Source: Ensifer adhaerens (GTDB lineage Bacteria > Pseudomonadota > Alphaproteobacteria > Rhizobiales > Rhizobiaceae). From it: a DNA stretch of 64,000 nt. The stretch spans positions 62,001-126,000 of the forward strand of contig NZ_LGAP01000012.1 in NCBI RefSeq assembly GCF_001270265.1, written 5' to 3'. Below the pieces are notes generated by a model. It worked only from the letters and a program-made list of their open reading frames with translations. It was not told where the DNA came from and made no database searches. Both the position numbers and the translations under genes were made by a program. How positions within the stretch are numbered: position 1 is the stretch's first letter; each line of letters opens with the position of its first letter. Shown here piece by piece: positions 40,817-49,979 of the stretch.

Positions 40817-43729
40817 TCAATCCATGTCGTCGCTATCAGGCGCGATCGCATGGTCGCGATTGCCATGGATGATTTCGCGCTTGCCGACATGGTTGGCGGC
40901 ACCCACAAGGCCTTCCTTTTCCATGCGTTCGACGAGCGAAGCGGCGCGGTTATAGCCGATGCCGAGACGACGCTGGATGTAGGAGGTCGAGCACTTCTTG
41001 TCGCGCAGCACCACCTTGACGGCCTGATCGTAGAGTTCGTTGCCGTCTTCCGAGGCCATGGCGGTCTTGTCGAAGACGGCGCCCTGCTCTTCCGCAGGCT
41101 CCTCTTCCTCTTCGTCCGCCGTGACGGTTTCGAGATATTCGGGCCGGCCCTGGGTCTTCAGGTGCGCGACGACATGTTCGACTTCCTGGTCCGAAACGAA
41201 CGGTCCGTGGACACGGGCGATCCGCCCGCCGCCCTGCATGTGCAGCATGTCGCCCTGGCCGAGCAGTTGTTCGGCGCCCTGTTCGCCAAGGATGGTGCGG
41301 CTGTCGATCTTCGAGGTCACCTGGAAGGAGATACGGGTCGGGAAGTTCGCCTTGATCGTGCCGGTGATGACATCGACCGAAGGACGCTGGGTTGCCATGA
41401 TCAAGTGGATGCCCGCAGCGCGCGCCATCTGCGCCAGCCGCTGGATAGCACCCTCGATCTCCTTGCCGGCGACCATCATCAGGTCGGCCATCTCGTCGAC
41501 GATGACGACGATATAGGGCATAGGCGCCAGATCCATTTCCTGCTGCTCGAACAGCGCCTCGCCGGTGCCCTTCTCGAAGCCGGTCTGAACCGTGCACATC
41601 ACCGGCTCGCCCTTTTCGCGGGCGGCAGCGGCACGCTGGTTGTAGCCGTCGATGTTGCGCACGCCGAGGCGCGACATCTTGCGATAGCGATCCTCCATCT
41701 CGCGCACTGCCCATTTCAGTGCCATCACGGCCTTCTTCGGGTCGGTAACAACAGGCGTCAGCAGATGCGGAATGCCGTCATAGACGGAGAGTTCGAGCAT
41801 CTTCGGATCGACCATGATCAGGCGGCACTCTTCCGGCTTCAACCGGTAGAGCAACGACAGGATCATGGTGTTGATCGCCACCGACTTGCCCGAACCGGTG
41901 GTGCCGGCAACGAGCAGATGCGGCATCTTTGCGAGTTCGGCGATGACGGGCTCGCCGCCGATCGTCTTGCCGAGGCAGAGCGCCAGCTTGCAGTTTGTCT
42001 TGCGGAAGTCGACGGATTCGATCAGCTCGCGGAAATAGACCGTCTCGCGCGTCGCATTCGGCAGTTCTATGCCGATGACGTTACGGCCGGGCACGACCGC
42101 GACGCGGGCAGACAGTGCCGACATCGAGCGGGCAATGTCGTCGGCCAGATTGATCACGCGCGAGGATTTGACGCCAGGCGCCGGCTCGAATTCATAAAGC
42201 GTGACGACCGGACCAGGCCGGACATGGATGATCTCGCCGCGCACGCCGAAATCTTCGAGCACGCTTTCGAGGAGCCCGGCGTTCTGCTCGAGCTGCTCCT
42301 GCGACATGAAGAAGCCGCGGCCTTCCGGCGGTTCCTGCAACAGATCCTCGGCCGGAAATTCATAGCCGTCGGCGTGAGCGAAACGCTCGGTCGCACCGAT
42401 TGGCGGCAACAGCGAAGGTGCGCGCGAGACCTGTGCGGGCATGGTGATCGCAGCCTTGGAGACCGTCGCAACTGTGCGGACCGGCTCTTCCTCGGCCATG
42501 AGCGAGGTGATCTCGGCTGGCTCGACCGCGGCCGGCGGAACGGATGCGATTTCCGAGGGAACGACCATTGGCTCCGGCACGTCGCGCGCGGGCTCGACCG
42601 ACACGGGCTCTTCCGGCGTTGCGACAGCGGCGGCTGGGGTCGCTGGCGCTTCAGCTGCCGGTCGGCATTCGACAACGCGGAAAAGCGACGTGATCGCCGT
42701 CGGCGGCATGCGTCTGATTTCCACTGCCTTGACGGCTGCGGGGGTCGACACCGGTGGCGGCATAGACACGGCCGGAGCGGGAGTAAAGGAAGCGGGCACC
42801 GCCGTTTCGACAAAGGGCTTCGGTTGCACGGTAGCTGCCTCGACCGAGCCGTCATCCAGGGCGGACGGACCGAACTCGAAGAACGCAAAATCCGACAGGA
42901 ACGACAAGTGCGTGTCGGTCGGGGCTTCTGCCATGGCTGGCAGTGGCTCGACGATCGGCGCCGGCTCAACGGGTGCAGCCTGCGTCGCGATGGCTGTAGG
43001 CGCTTCGTTTACGGGCTGCTCCGGCAGGCTCTGAGCGATTGCAGCGTCAGCAACGGTGGCGCCGGACGCCGCGTTGGCAGCGTCCGCCTTTGGTGCCGAC
43101 GACCAATGCGGCAACTGGCTCGTGAGCACGCGCAGCAGTTCGGACGGGCTGTAGGATGGCAAGGCAGGCTCAGGCGCGGGGGCCGACGCAACGTCGACCA
43201 CCGGCGATGCGACGGGGATCGCACCCTCAATAGTCACGGGCACCACCTCAACCGACTCGGTCTCGACAACGGCATTTTCGCCGGGCGCGATGTTTTCTTC
43301 AGGCGCGACATCGCTCTCGCTGCCCGAAGGCGCGCGGCGCTTGGTAAACTCCCGTTCCGGCGTGCGGGTGAAGCGCACATTCGGCGCCAGGAAGAAATGG
43401 CTCTCCCATGTCGCATCGCCGTAGTGGCCGGCGATCTCCGACAGGGTCGGCAGCGGCTCGTCGGTCGAGGTCGTCACCTGGGCGGGGGCATAGGCCGTGC
43501 CCTGGCCATAAAGGCGGGCAGCGCGGCCGACATGCGCCGTCGCGTCCGATTGTTGGTTGGCGGGCCTACGAGGCGCTGCGGGCGCCTCGTACAACTGGTA
43601 GGGATCGACGGGATCCGCGTCATGGGTGGGCATATCGCTCAACGCACCGTCCTGCGGATCGTCATAATAATCCGCCTGGTTTGCATCATGCAAAGCTGCC
43701 TGAGAGAAGTTTGTCCTGGGAATACGCAT
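40817..43729 (-). CDS. ftsK: Soluble FtsK/SpoIIIE-type DNA translocase
   Basis: I start at the ATG at 43729 (MRIPRTNF...), with 43753 as an alternative. The product of about 970 residues lacks the four N-terminal membrane helices of canonical FtsK. Its first 500 residues are a Pro/Ala/Glu-rich, probably disordered linker. The motor follows: Walker [16 protein letters not shown], Walker [18 protein letters not shown] and the FtsK alpha/beta core. The C-terminal winged helix (gamma domain) is intact ([20 protein letters not shown]). It should move DNA and read polar KOPS-type sites, but it needs another way to reach the septum. It lies downstream of repAB on the same strand. Confidence 0.9.
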   Translation of the reverse strand: MRIPRTNFSQAALHDANQADYYDDPQDGALSDMPTHDADPVDPYQLYEAPAAPRRPANQQSDATAHVGRAARLYGQGTAYAPAQVTTSTDEPLPTLSEIAGHYGDATWESHFFLAPNVRFTRTPEREFTKRRAPSGSESDVAPEENIAPGENAVVETESVEVVPVTIEGAIPVASPVVDVASAPAPEPALPSYSPSELLRVLTSQLPHWSSAPKADAANAASGATVADAAIAQSLPEQPVNEAPTAIATQAAPVEPAPIVEPLPAMAEAPTDTHLSFLSDFAFFEFGPSALDDGSVEAATVQPKPFVETAVPASFTPAPAVSMPPPVSTPAAVKAVEIRRMPPTAITSLFRVVECRPAAEAPATPAAAVATPEEPVSVEPARDVPEPMVVPSEIASVPPAAVEPAEITSLMAEEEPVRTVATVSKAAITMPAQVSRAPSLLPPIGATERFAHADGYEFPAEDLLQEPPEGRGFFMSQEQLEQNAGLLESVLEDFGVRGEIIHVRPGPVVTLYEFEPAPGVKSSRVINLADDIARSMSALSARVAVVPGRNVIGIELPNATRETVYFRELIESVDFRKTNCKLALCLGKTIGGEPVIAELAKMPHLLVAGTTGSGKSVAINTMILSLLYRLKPEECRLIMVDPKMLELSVYDGIPHLLTPVVTDPKKAVMALKWAVREMEDRYRKMSRLGVRNIDGYNQRAAAAREKGEPVMCTVQTGFEKGTGEALFEQQEMDLAPMPYIVVIVDEMADLMMVAGKEIEGAIQRLAQMARAAGIHLIMATQRPSVDVITGTIKANFPTRISFQVTSKIDSRTILGEQGAEQLLGQGDMLHMQGGGRIARVHGPFVSDQEVEHVVAHLKTQGRPEYLETVTADEEEEEPAEEQGAVFDKTAMASEDGNELYDQAVKVVLRDKKCSTSYIQRRLGIGYNRAASLVERMEKEGLVGAANHVGKREIIHGNRDHAIAPDSDDMD

Positions 43730-44010
43730 GGGTCCTGGAAGAGCTAGAGACATCGCCGAGGGGCCTGCTAAGCGATAGAAAATGAAGGTTAACAAGTCCC
43801 TTCCAAGGGCCGCTTGAAAGACATCGGGCGCGCCGTTCAATCCGGCAAGACAGCCTCTGAAACGGCCGCAATCCCCATCCCGCTCAAGGGCATCGCGCCA
43901 TTCTGTCGCTGGCGGCACGTGGTCGAAAATATTTCTTCCGGATCGTCATTTTGGGACGCCGCGGCATAGCGACGTGACCCGCTTCGGCCGCAGATACAGA
44001 CCACAACGAA

Positions 44011-44043
44011 TCGGGCCGGCGTGACCTCGTCACGCCGGCCCGA
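44011..44043 (-). terminator. Strong terminator closing the repAB operon
   Basis: Arms TCGGGCCGGCGTGA (44011-44024) and TCACGCCGGCCCGA (44030-44043) are a perfect 14-bp GC-rich stem with a 5-base loop, 37 bp after the repB stop. In a repABC operon a repC gene would begin here, so this stem marks the end of the operon instead. Confidence 0.78.
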
Positions 44044-44079
44044 TAAAGACTGCGATAGGCTTGCGAAAATCCCGAGCAA

Positions 44080-45144
44080 TCAGCTCCGGCGCGCGGCCAC
44101 GAAAGCCGCGTGATGCTTGGCAAGGAGCTCGATCGCCGCATCGACAAAAGCCGGGCTGACATCGGGCGAGAACTCGATCCGGGCACTCTTTCCGTCTCGC
44201 TTCAATTTGGCAAAGGCCCGGCCGTTCTCGTCGGTGAGAACCTCCGACTTGGCCGGATCCTGGCTGTCGGTGCGCGACAGGCGCGCAAACACGAGCTGGA
44301 AGCGTCGGTCGCTGTCGGCCTCGAGGAATCGCCTCAGGCCGATCTCCTCCTCTGCCTTCTGTAGCGCGGGATCGTCCTCGAGCAGGCCGCCGATCGCCAT
44401 CCAGCGTTCGCGACCAACCTTGGGAGCGGGACCGATCGCACGAGCGATTGCCAACGGAACGCTGTCTGCGACCTGGATCAGCCGCGACAGTTCGCTCTTC
44501 TGGACAGCAAGCGCATCGCCGATGACCTTGCGGTCAAAGCCGCGCTCGGCCAGGGCCGAGGCAAACAGCGCCCGCTCGATAAACGACAGGTTGCGGCGTT
44601 CGGCGTTTTCCTTGCCCTGCGCCAGCACGAGTTCGTCATCGCTCAAGGACCGGACGATGGCCTTGACCTTGATGCCGAGGCTGCGGACGGCATTCAGCCG
44701 GCGGTGGCCATAGGCGGTTTGATAGCGCCCCTGCTTTTCCGGGTGCGGTCGCACCAGGATCGGCGACTGCTGGCCGTTCTCGCGGATGCTGTCGCCCAGC
44801 GCCAGAAAGTCCGGATCGTCGAGTTCGCCGTCGGTCAGACGGTCGCCGACGAAGGAGGCGTCCACCAGATCGGGATCGAGCTCCACGACGCGTTCGCCCT
44901 GATGCAGCACCTCGCGCAGCGATCGGGCCTCTTCGGCCTCCCGAGTGATACTGCCGAGCGACAGGCCCATGGCCTTGATGGCACCCGAGGCCGCCCGAGG
45001 CGTATCGGCCGGAGGCGTCGCGGGTGTCAGTGCCGTTACCTCAGCGGACGTTGCTGCATTCGCTTCGGCCGCCGGCGCGGGTGCTACCGGCGCCACGTTT
45101 CCGGAAAAGAGTGCGCGCAGTTCGTTCTTGCGGTTGCCAGCCAT
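44080..45144 (-). CDS. repB: Plasmid partition protein RepB (ParB-like)
   Basis: This 354-residue protein opens with the RepB-type NRKNELRALFSGN and an Ala/Pro-rich linker. Then come a ParB/Srx-type domain (FLALGDSIRENGQQSPILVR, RYQTAYGHRRLNAVRSLG, CTP/arginine patch ENAERRNLSFIERA) and a helix-turn-helix (LAVQKSELSRLIQVADSVPL), with a RepB C-terminal domain. It is the centromere-binding partner of RepA. Its ATG is five bases past the repA stop. No repC follows. No parS of the GTTnnCnGCnGnnAAC type was noticed nearby, but I could not scan exhaustively. Confidence 0.92.
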   Translation of the reverse strand: MAGNRKNELRALFSGNVAPVAPAPAAEANAATSAEVTALTPATPPADTPRAASGAIKAMGLSLGSITREAEEARSLREVLHQGERVVELDPDLVDASFVGDRLTDGELDDPDFLALGDSIRENGQQSPILVRPHPEKQGRYQTAYGHRRLNAVRSLGIKVKAIVRSLSDDELVLAQGKENAERRNLSFIERALFASALAERGFDRKVIGDALAVQKSELSRLIQVADSVPLAIARAIGPAPKVGRERWMAIGGLLEDDPALQKAEEEIGLRRFLEADSDRRFQLVFARLSRTDSQDPAKSEVLTDENGRAFAKLKRDGKSARIEFSPDVSPAFVDAAIELLAKHHAAFVAARRS

Positions 45145-45149
45145 GTCTT

Positions 45150-46409
45150 TTAGCGCCCCCAGGCCGCATGAATGAGAGCTTCGATCTCGCCGTTGACGGC
45201 ATTCAACGATTCAATCGCGCGGTCGTAGGTGGCGCGGGTGAAATTCTCCCGGCCCACTTCGTAGAGTGTCTGCTTTGTCAAACCGGCATCTGAAACCGCA
45301 GTCGACTTGACCATGGCCGAGGTCAGGACACGGTCTCCGAAGAGCGAGCGCATGAAACCGACGATCTGTGCCTGCGGGCCGTCGTTCGGCTCGAAGCGGG
45401 TCACGAGATAGCGCAGGAAGTCGAAGTTGAGCTCACCGCCCGCTTCGCGCACGACACTGAGCAAGTCCGAGGTCATGTAGAGGAACTGGTTCATCGACGC
45501 GACGTCGAGCATCTGCGGATGCACGGTGACGAGCACCGAGGTCGAGGCGCAAAGCGCCGACAGCGTGAGATAGCCGAGCTGCGGCGGGCAGTCGATGACG
45601 ACGACGTCGTAGTCGTCGGCAACGCTTGCCAGCGCCGACTGCACCCGTGCGAAGAACAGCGGGCCGGCATCGGAACCGTTATGGCGGGCGCTGAGCGCCT
45701 GCGGCGTCGTATGCTCGAACTCCTGCAGCTCCAGATTGCCCGGCACCAGGTCGAGCCCGTCGAAATAGGTCGGGCGGATGATGTCCTTCAGCGGCCGTGC
45801 TTCGGCGTCATAGCGAATGGCGCCATAGAGCGTGTCGTTGCCGGTGAGGTCCAATTCCGGTTGGTAGCCGAAAAGCGCCGAAAGCGACGCCTGCGGATCG
45901 AGGTCAACGGCGAGAACGCGGTGGCCGGTCATGGCCAGATACTGCGCGATATGGACCGACGAGGTGGTTTTGCCGGAGCCGCCCTTGAAGTTGGTGACGG
46001 AAATCACCTGCAGGTGCTCGCCGCGCTCGCGGTCGCGCCACTTCAGATAACTGCGTGCCTTGGCGGCATTGCCCTTGGCAAGTGCCTGCTCGGCAAGATG
46101 GCGGCGAAGCGCGTTGATGTCGGAGAGCGAATAGGAGCGGCGCCCGCCGGTACCGGTATCGGGTTGCGGCCCCTCGCCCGCAAGCGACAGCTGGCGCAGG
46201 TAGCCATCGGAAACGCCGATCAGCTTGGCCGCCTCGCCGGAGGTGAAGCTGCGAAGCGTCTTCATCGCGGTCGGCGGGAACAGCCGCTCGCGCATTGCCT
46301 TCAACTGTTCGGAAAGGGCGCGTGCATCGGCTGCGATTGCTTCGTCGGCCGGCTGCCGGGCGTGGGAAAGATCCATCCCGGGTCGCGTCTGTGTTACCGT
46401 CATGTCCAT
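45150..46409 (-). CDS. repA: Plasmid partition ATPase RepA (ParA-like)
   Basis: From the ATG at 46409 (AGGAG upstream) the product is 419 residues, which is typical for RepA. It has an N-terminal winged-helix region (FTSGEAAKLIGVSDGYLRQL, RRSYSLSDINALRRHLAE) used for autorepression. The Walker-type ParA ATPase follows: FKGGSGKTTSSVHIAQ, VLAVDLDPQASLSALFG and DYDVVVIDCPPQLGYLTLSA. It segregates DNA together with RepB. It is the first gene of the operon, downstream of a short gap and the terminator of a decayed gene. Confidence 0.94.
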   Translation of the reverse strand: MDMTVTQTRPGMDLSHARQPADEAIAADARALSEQLKAMRERLFPPTAMKTLRSFTSGEAAKLIGVSDGYLRQLSLAGEGPQPDTGTGGRRSYSLSDINALRRHLAEQALAKGNAAKARSYLKWRDRERGEHLQVISVTNFKGGSGKTTSSVHIAQYLAMTGHRVLAVDLDPQASLSALFGYQPELDLTGNDTLYGAIRYDAEARPLKDIIRPTYFDGLDLVPGNLELQEFEHTTPQALSARHNGSDAGPLFFARVQSALASVADDYDVVVIDCPPQLGYLTLSALCASTSVLVTVHPQMLDVASMNQFLYMTSDLLSVVREAGGELNFDFLRYLVTRFEPNDGPQAQIVGFMRSLFGDRVLTSAMVKSTAVSDAGLTKQTLYEVGRENFTRATYDRAIESLNAVNGEIEALIHAAWGR

Positions 46410-46613
46410 TCCCGCCGTGCTCCTTGCGCGCCTTCCCGCGCCATTGACACCGGGAAGCACTAACAGAGATTTAATTCAGATACGCCTAAATGGCATATAT
46501 TCAGAAAATTCCGTAACAGGGATGCCGCAGACAATGATTCGCGTCAAGGCGTCGGGCCGAATTCGCACATCCCGGTCGGCATGATCCAGCGCTATCGCGA
46601 CGCGGAGGAAACG

Positions 46614-46643
46614 AAAAAGCCGCCGGCCCGAGGGCGGCGGCTT
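46614..46643 (-). terminator. Terminator after the decayed amidohydrolase
   Basis: Arms AAGCCGCCG (46617-46625) and CGGCGGCTT (46635-46643) form a 9-bp stem; on the minus strand it is followed by a T5 run (complement of 46614-46618). It lies 39 bp past the end of the amidohydrolase pseudogene. Confidence 0.8.
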
Positions 46644-46681
46644 CGTCGTGGCAGCGCGTGACGGCGATTGCCGTCAGATGA

Positions 46682-47838
46682 TCAGAGCTTGGGACCGATA
46701 TGATCCGGGATCGGGCATTGGTAGGGCTTGCCCTCGGTCTTTTCACGCCACTCGGCCTTTGCCTGCGCAAGCAATTCCGGATCGAGAATGAGATCGAGGC
46801 CTGTCGTTGCCAACGACTTGGCGGCGTGGGCGAAGGCCTTGTGGGCCGCGGGGCTCTTGCCCTGCGCGACCACCTGCCAGGTGTGCGGGGCAGTTCCGAT
46901 CGCCCAGGCGGGCGCCCAGCATTGCACCGTCGGCGTGACCCAGCTGACATCGCCGACATCGGTCGACCGGCGCGGAAATGCGACTGCCCCTCGAAATCGC
47001 GAAGCCCGAGGTGCAGACCGCTCGATCCATCCATCCGGCTGTTGGAGAACACGTCGCCCTTGATCTGGTAGAGCCGGATGCTGCTGGCGATCGCCTCCGG
47101 CGTCATGGTCTTCTGGATCTTGCGGGCGAAATCGAGGTCGTCCTCATCGAAGGGAACCGGCCCGGGCGCAACCATGTTCTGGTGGATCGCCGTTTCCAGC
47201 GTGATGTTCGGCAACAGATTGGTGGCGGCGCGATCGAAGACGATCTCGACCTCCGTCTCAGTCATCATCGCAGCGCCCTTGGCGACCTTGTCGATGCGGG
47301 CGGCCAGCGCGAGCGCTTCCGGCATCTGCGGCGCGCGGACGAGATAGAGCGCTTCGGCGCGTGCCTGCACGAGCGCCGTTCGAGGCATGTGCGGCGTCCC
47401 CCTTGAAGCGATAGTAGATTTCGAGGACCGCGAGATTGTTGGTGGAGCGCGCACCATTGAATGGCGCGGGATGCCAGGTGAGCGCGGTATCGACATCGGC
47501 AAAGGCGCCGGCACGCGCCATGAAGGTCTTGCCTGAGCCACCCTCTTCGCCGGGGCAGCCATAGTAACGGACCGTTCCCGACAGATTGTTTTCGCGGACG
47601 TAACGGGCAAGCGCGACTGCGGCCATTAGCGACCCGGTGCCGAGCAAATTGTGCCCGCAGCCGTGTCCGGTGCCGCCGTCTTCAAGCGGCCTTGCCTCGG
47701 CGACGCCGGCGATCTGGCTCAAACCCGCCAACGCATCGAACTCGCCGAGAAGGGCGATCACCGGGCCGCCCTCGCCCGCTTCACCGGTGAAGGCGGTTTC
47801 GATATCGGCCGTTCCCCGTGGCTTTCAAGCAAGCCCCG
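46682..47838 (-). pseudogene. Decayed M20-family amidohydrolase (AbgB-like)
   Basis: Pieces of one gene are spread over different frames. They are VIALLGEFDALAGLSQIAGV with GTGHGCGHNLLGTG (metal site) and GCPGEEGGSGKTFMARAG in one frame up to about 47390, then AEALYLVRAPQMPEALALAA and SGLHLGLRDFEG in another to about 46980, then STDVGDVSWVTPTVQCWAP and TWQVVAQGKSPAAHKAFAHA to 46682. The break near 47390 also seems to remove about 80 residues. The N-terminal 60 residues are gone; the reading stops near 47838, where the AT-richer segment begins. Intact relatives hydrolyse aminobenzoyl-glutamate or similar amides. Confidence 0.82.
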
Positions 47839-47924
47839 TCTAGTGCCCATCGGCTTCAGCGACGATACCTCAAATTTGCGCTCATTTCGTTCGGTTTTCG
47901 TAATGGGCTGGATCAGCGTCACCT

Positions 47925-48692
47925 TTACGCTTCAGCTTTCGTTAGAAAGACGCTCGACAGGACGGCTTTTACTTGCTCCATCGTGTCGGAAACCCCGATG
48001 TCCGCGAGATCACGCCTGGACCTGTCTTCCACCGTTTCAAGGAACTGTTTCAGATGCTCCTGCGCCAGCTCAGGAATTTCGAAGCGGTCGTCATCAGACA
48101 GCAACTGGGAGAGCCGTAGAATGTCGCCTTCGTGCTTCTTTATGTTTTTGGAGTCGACCTGTTCGCCGCGTTCGCGCCGTGCTCGCAAATCGATCCAAGC
48201 GTAAGCCTTCAACGGGATCAGGCATCCCTCATGTACGATTGTGACTCCGTCAACCTCTTTCCGGTTAGCTTGGATTAGTTTGTAATAGTCCTCGTCGAGA
48301 AGGATTGCGGATAGACTAGAGACTTCCTCGTCGGCGGGAATTGGGGTTAGCGTCGCATGCTCTTGGAGGTCGAGGCCATCCGGCGCGCGGGAAAACAGTT
48401 CTAGCATGAACGGGTATTCTTCATTCGTCGGCTTTTGGAACCGGTAGAATCGTTTCTCGCCAGTGCTTTTCTCTTGAAGTTGGTAGCCGCCATCCGCGAT
48501 GAACTTCCAGAAATCCTTCATGAATGATTGATCGATCGCCTCAAGCGTCAGAACAATATCCAAATCCTTAGTCAAACGCGGTTTGCGGCCTTGCTCTTCC
48601 ATGAGGAGATACGAGGCTGAACCACCAATCAATACGTACTTATCAGAATGGTCGGCGAAATGGGTTCTGAATAGGTTGATGCCGTGAATCAA
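47925..48692 (-). CDS. Nucleotidyltransferase-fold protein, candidate AbiEii/MNT-type toxin
   Basis: This 255-residue protein has the minimal nucleotidyltransferase pattern near its N-terminus: YVLIGGSASYLLMEEQG with the GGS, then RLTKDLDIVLTLE with the DLD metal-binding pair. DYYKLIQANRKEV and IPLKAYAWIDLRARRERGE follow. This matches AbiEii/MNT-type toxins and related DUF nucleotidyltransferases. It begins about 50 bp inside the end of the winged-helix gene, so the two are translationally coupled. The segment is AT-richer than its surroundings. A toxin role is inferred from the fold and gene pair; activity is unproven. Confidence 0.72.
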   Translation of the reverse strand: MIHGINLFRTHFADHSDKYVLIGGSASYLLMEEQGRKPRLTKDLDIVLTLEAIDQSFMKDFWKFIADGGYQLQEKSTGEKRFYRFQKPTNEEYPFMLELFSRAPDGLDLQEHATLTPIPADEEVSSLSAILLDEDYYKLIQANRKEVDGVTIVHEGCLIPLKAYAWIDLRARRERGEQVDSKNIKKHEGDILRLSQLLSDDDRFEIPELAQEHLKQFLETVEDRSRRDLADIGVSDTMEQVKAVLSSVFLTKAEA

Positions 48693-49662
48693 AATACTGC
48701 TCCATTAATTCTTCAAGGGTAATTTGAATTCGTTCATCCGGGCGGTCTCTCAAGCTGAGATAGAGAGAAAATCTATCCACCACGTTACCGTCAGCAGTTG
48801 TCCGCGGGTCATACTTCCACTTTTCGACCAAGCAGACCTCGTCGCCATCGTCCACATTATTGAGTGCTCGTGATTGGAGGTCGTTGGCGAAATCCCTCCC
48901 CGTTGCGAACGTCGGGATTGTCGGAGGGGCGAGCATCGTCTTCGCGGCCAACCCCGTCTCCCCTGCTTGCAGACGCCGCTCGGATGGTACGTCGTCTAAA
49001 GAAACGAAGAACGATTGCCGAACTGGAGATGTTAGGTAGGGCAGCGCTGTTTCCCAGAGCTCCGTACCGTTTGGGAGAGTCAGCATACGTTCGCGACCAA
49101 CACGGCTATCCTCTGCGATGCCCGCCGCGACGAGTTCGTCTGCTATTCTAGATGCCGACATTTTTGAGAGCTCAAGAGCTGCGGCAATTTCGGTCACCGA
49201 TACCGGCGATGGTAGCTTGCCGGTGAGCGTGGCAATAACGGCTCCTTGGGAAGCAGGCGTAAGCTTTTCCACTAGCCGAGCGGGCGCGGTCCGCTCGGCT
49301 CTGCTCGATACCACGTGCCCAATGAACGGCCAGTACAGTTGTTGAAAAGGCACCATGAATGGGATGTTGTAGGCTCTCAGCCGGTGAGCGACGTAAGGGG
49401 GAAGGTCTTCAAACACTAACACCCAGTCCATCGGTTGAGATTGCTTGAGGGCCTTGAGGTGTTTCCGGAAGACTGCCGGAGTGAATTCTCTCGCGTCCTT
49501 GACGACTATGGCGAGGAAGGAATGTTCCCCTAATTTCAATATATATCTGTCGTAAGCATTCTCGATGAACCTCGCTTGCCGGTCGTGCGCGCGCGTAACG
49601 TCCGTTGGTTCGTTTACCACCGACTGCAGATACGAATTGAGCAAAGCCTCATTGATTTTCAT
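48643..49662 (-). CDS. Winged-helix DNA-binding protein, candidate antitoxin/autorepressor
   Basis: The ATG at 49662 gives 339 residues. Residues 1-130 are alpha/beta (LKLGEHSFLAIVVKDAREFT, AYNIPFMVPFQQLYWPFIG). Residues about 135-205 are a MarR-like winged helix (SVTEIAAALELSKMSASRIA, DELVAAGIAEDSRVGRERML). The C-terminal part is of unknown fold. An HTH protein overlapping a following nucleotidyltransferase recalls the AbiEi-AbiEii toxin-antitoxin pairs, although here the HTH is central rather than N-terminal. The promoter has four GTAAC half-sites in a symmetric array. The mechanism is inferred. Confidence 0.68.
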   Translation of the reverse strand: MKINEALLNSYLQSVVNEPTDVTRAHDRQARFIENAYDRYILKLGEHSFLAIVVKDAREFTPAVFRKHLKALKQSQPMDWVLVFEDLPPYVAHRLRAYNIPFMVPFQQLYWPFIGHVVSSRAERTAPARLVEKLTPASQGAVIATLTGKLPSPVSVTEIAAALELSKMSASRIADELVAAGIAEDSRVGRERMLTLPNGTELWETALPYLTSPVRQSFFVSLDDVPSERRLQAGETGLAAKTMLAPPTIPTFATGRDFANDLQSRALNNVDDGDEVCLVEKWKYDPRTTADGNVVDRFSLYLSLRDRPDERIQITLEELMEQYFDSRHQPIQNPFRRPF

Positions 49663-49663
49663 G

Positions 49664-49727
49664 GATCGTAACCTTTTTTTGCGATCGTAACGAAAAAAAG
49701 TTATCATCGCAAATAAAAGTTACAAAG
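49664..49727. promoter_or_regulatory. Symmetric four-half-site array upstream of the winged-helix gene
   Basis: GATCGTAAC occurs at 49664-49672 and 49683-49691 as direct repeats 19 bp apart. Inverted versions GTTATCATC (49700-49708) and GTTACAAAG (49719-49727) are also 19 bp apart, so the array is mirror-symmetric. Poly-T/A runs of seven lie between. This is a plausible cooperative autoregulatory site for the downstream winged-helix protein. Confidence 0.65.
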
Positions 49728-49913
49728 CCTCGGAATCAAGGGTCTGAAAAGCTTGCTCGCCTTTGCCCGACGGTTGGTTCTTCATAGCGCCTTCGGGAAT
49801 CGTGCTTAAGGTATGACGCAAGGTTCGGCTCAAGCGGAATTTTAGTCTGATATCGCAGATCGCATCCATTGAACGCATTGCGCGAAGGTCGGCGCCGTGA
49901 AGAGCCGATGCAT

Positions 49914-49979
49914 ATGTCTGGCACACGCTATGCCCACCTCGACCGTCAACTCCGAAGGGATCGTAGCAGCGGGCATTAA
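49914..49979 (+). pseudogene. Possible tyrosine-recombinase C-terminal remnant
   Basis: The short frame reads MSGTRYAHLDRQLRRDRSSG. The TRYAHL element resembles the C-terminal tyrosine box of phage/plasmid integrases (T-x-RYAH). The rest of the enzyme is missing. Its place at the right edge of the AT-richer cassette makes an integration remnant plausible, but 21 residues are too few to be sure. Confidence 0.35.

Noticed and set aside
40850-43747. Long open frame of 965 codons on the plus strand opposite ftsK
   Set aside because: It mirrors the repetitive, high-GC codons of ftsK, has no domain and no ribosome site; ftsK motifs on the other strand are complete.
43700-46700. repABC-type parS centromere (GTTnnCnGCnGnnAAC) near repAB
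   Set aside because: None was noticed on reading the region, but the check was by eye and not exhaustive.
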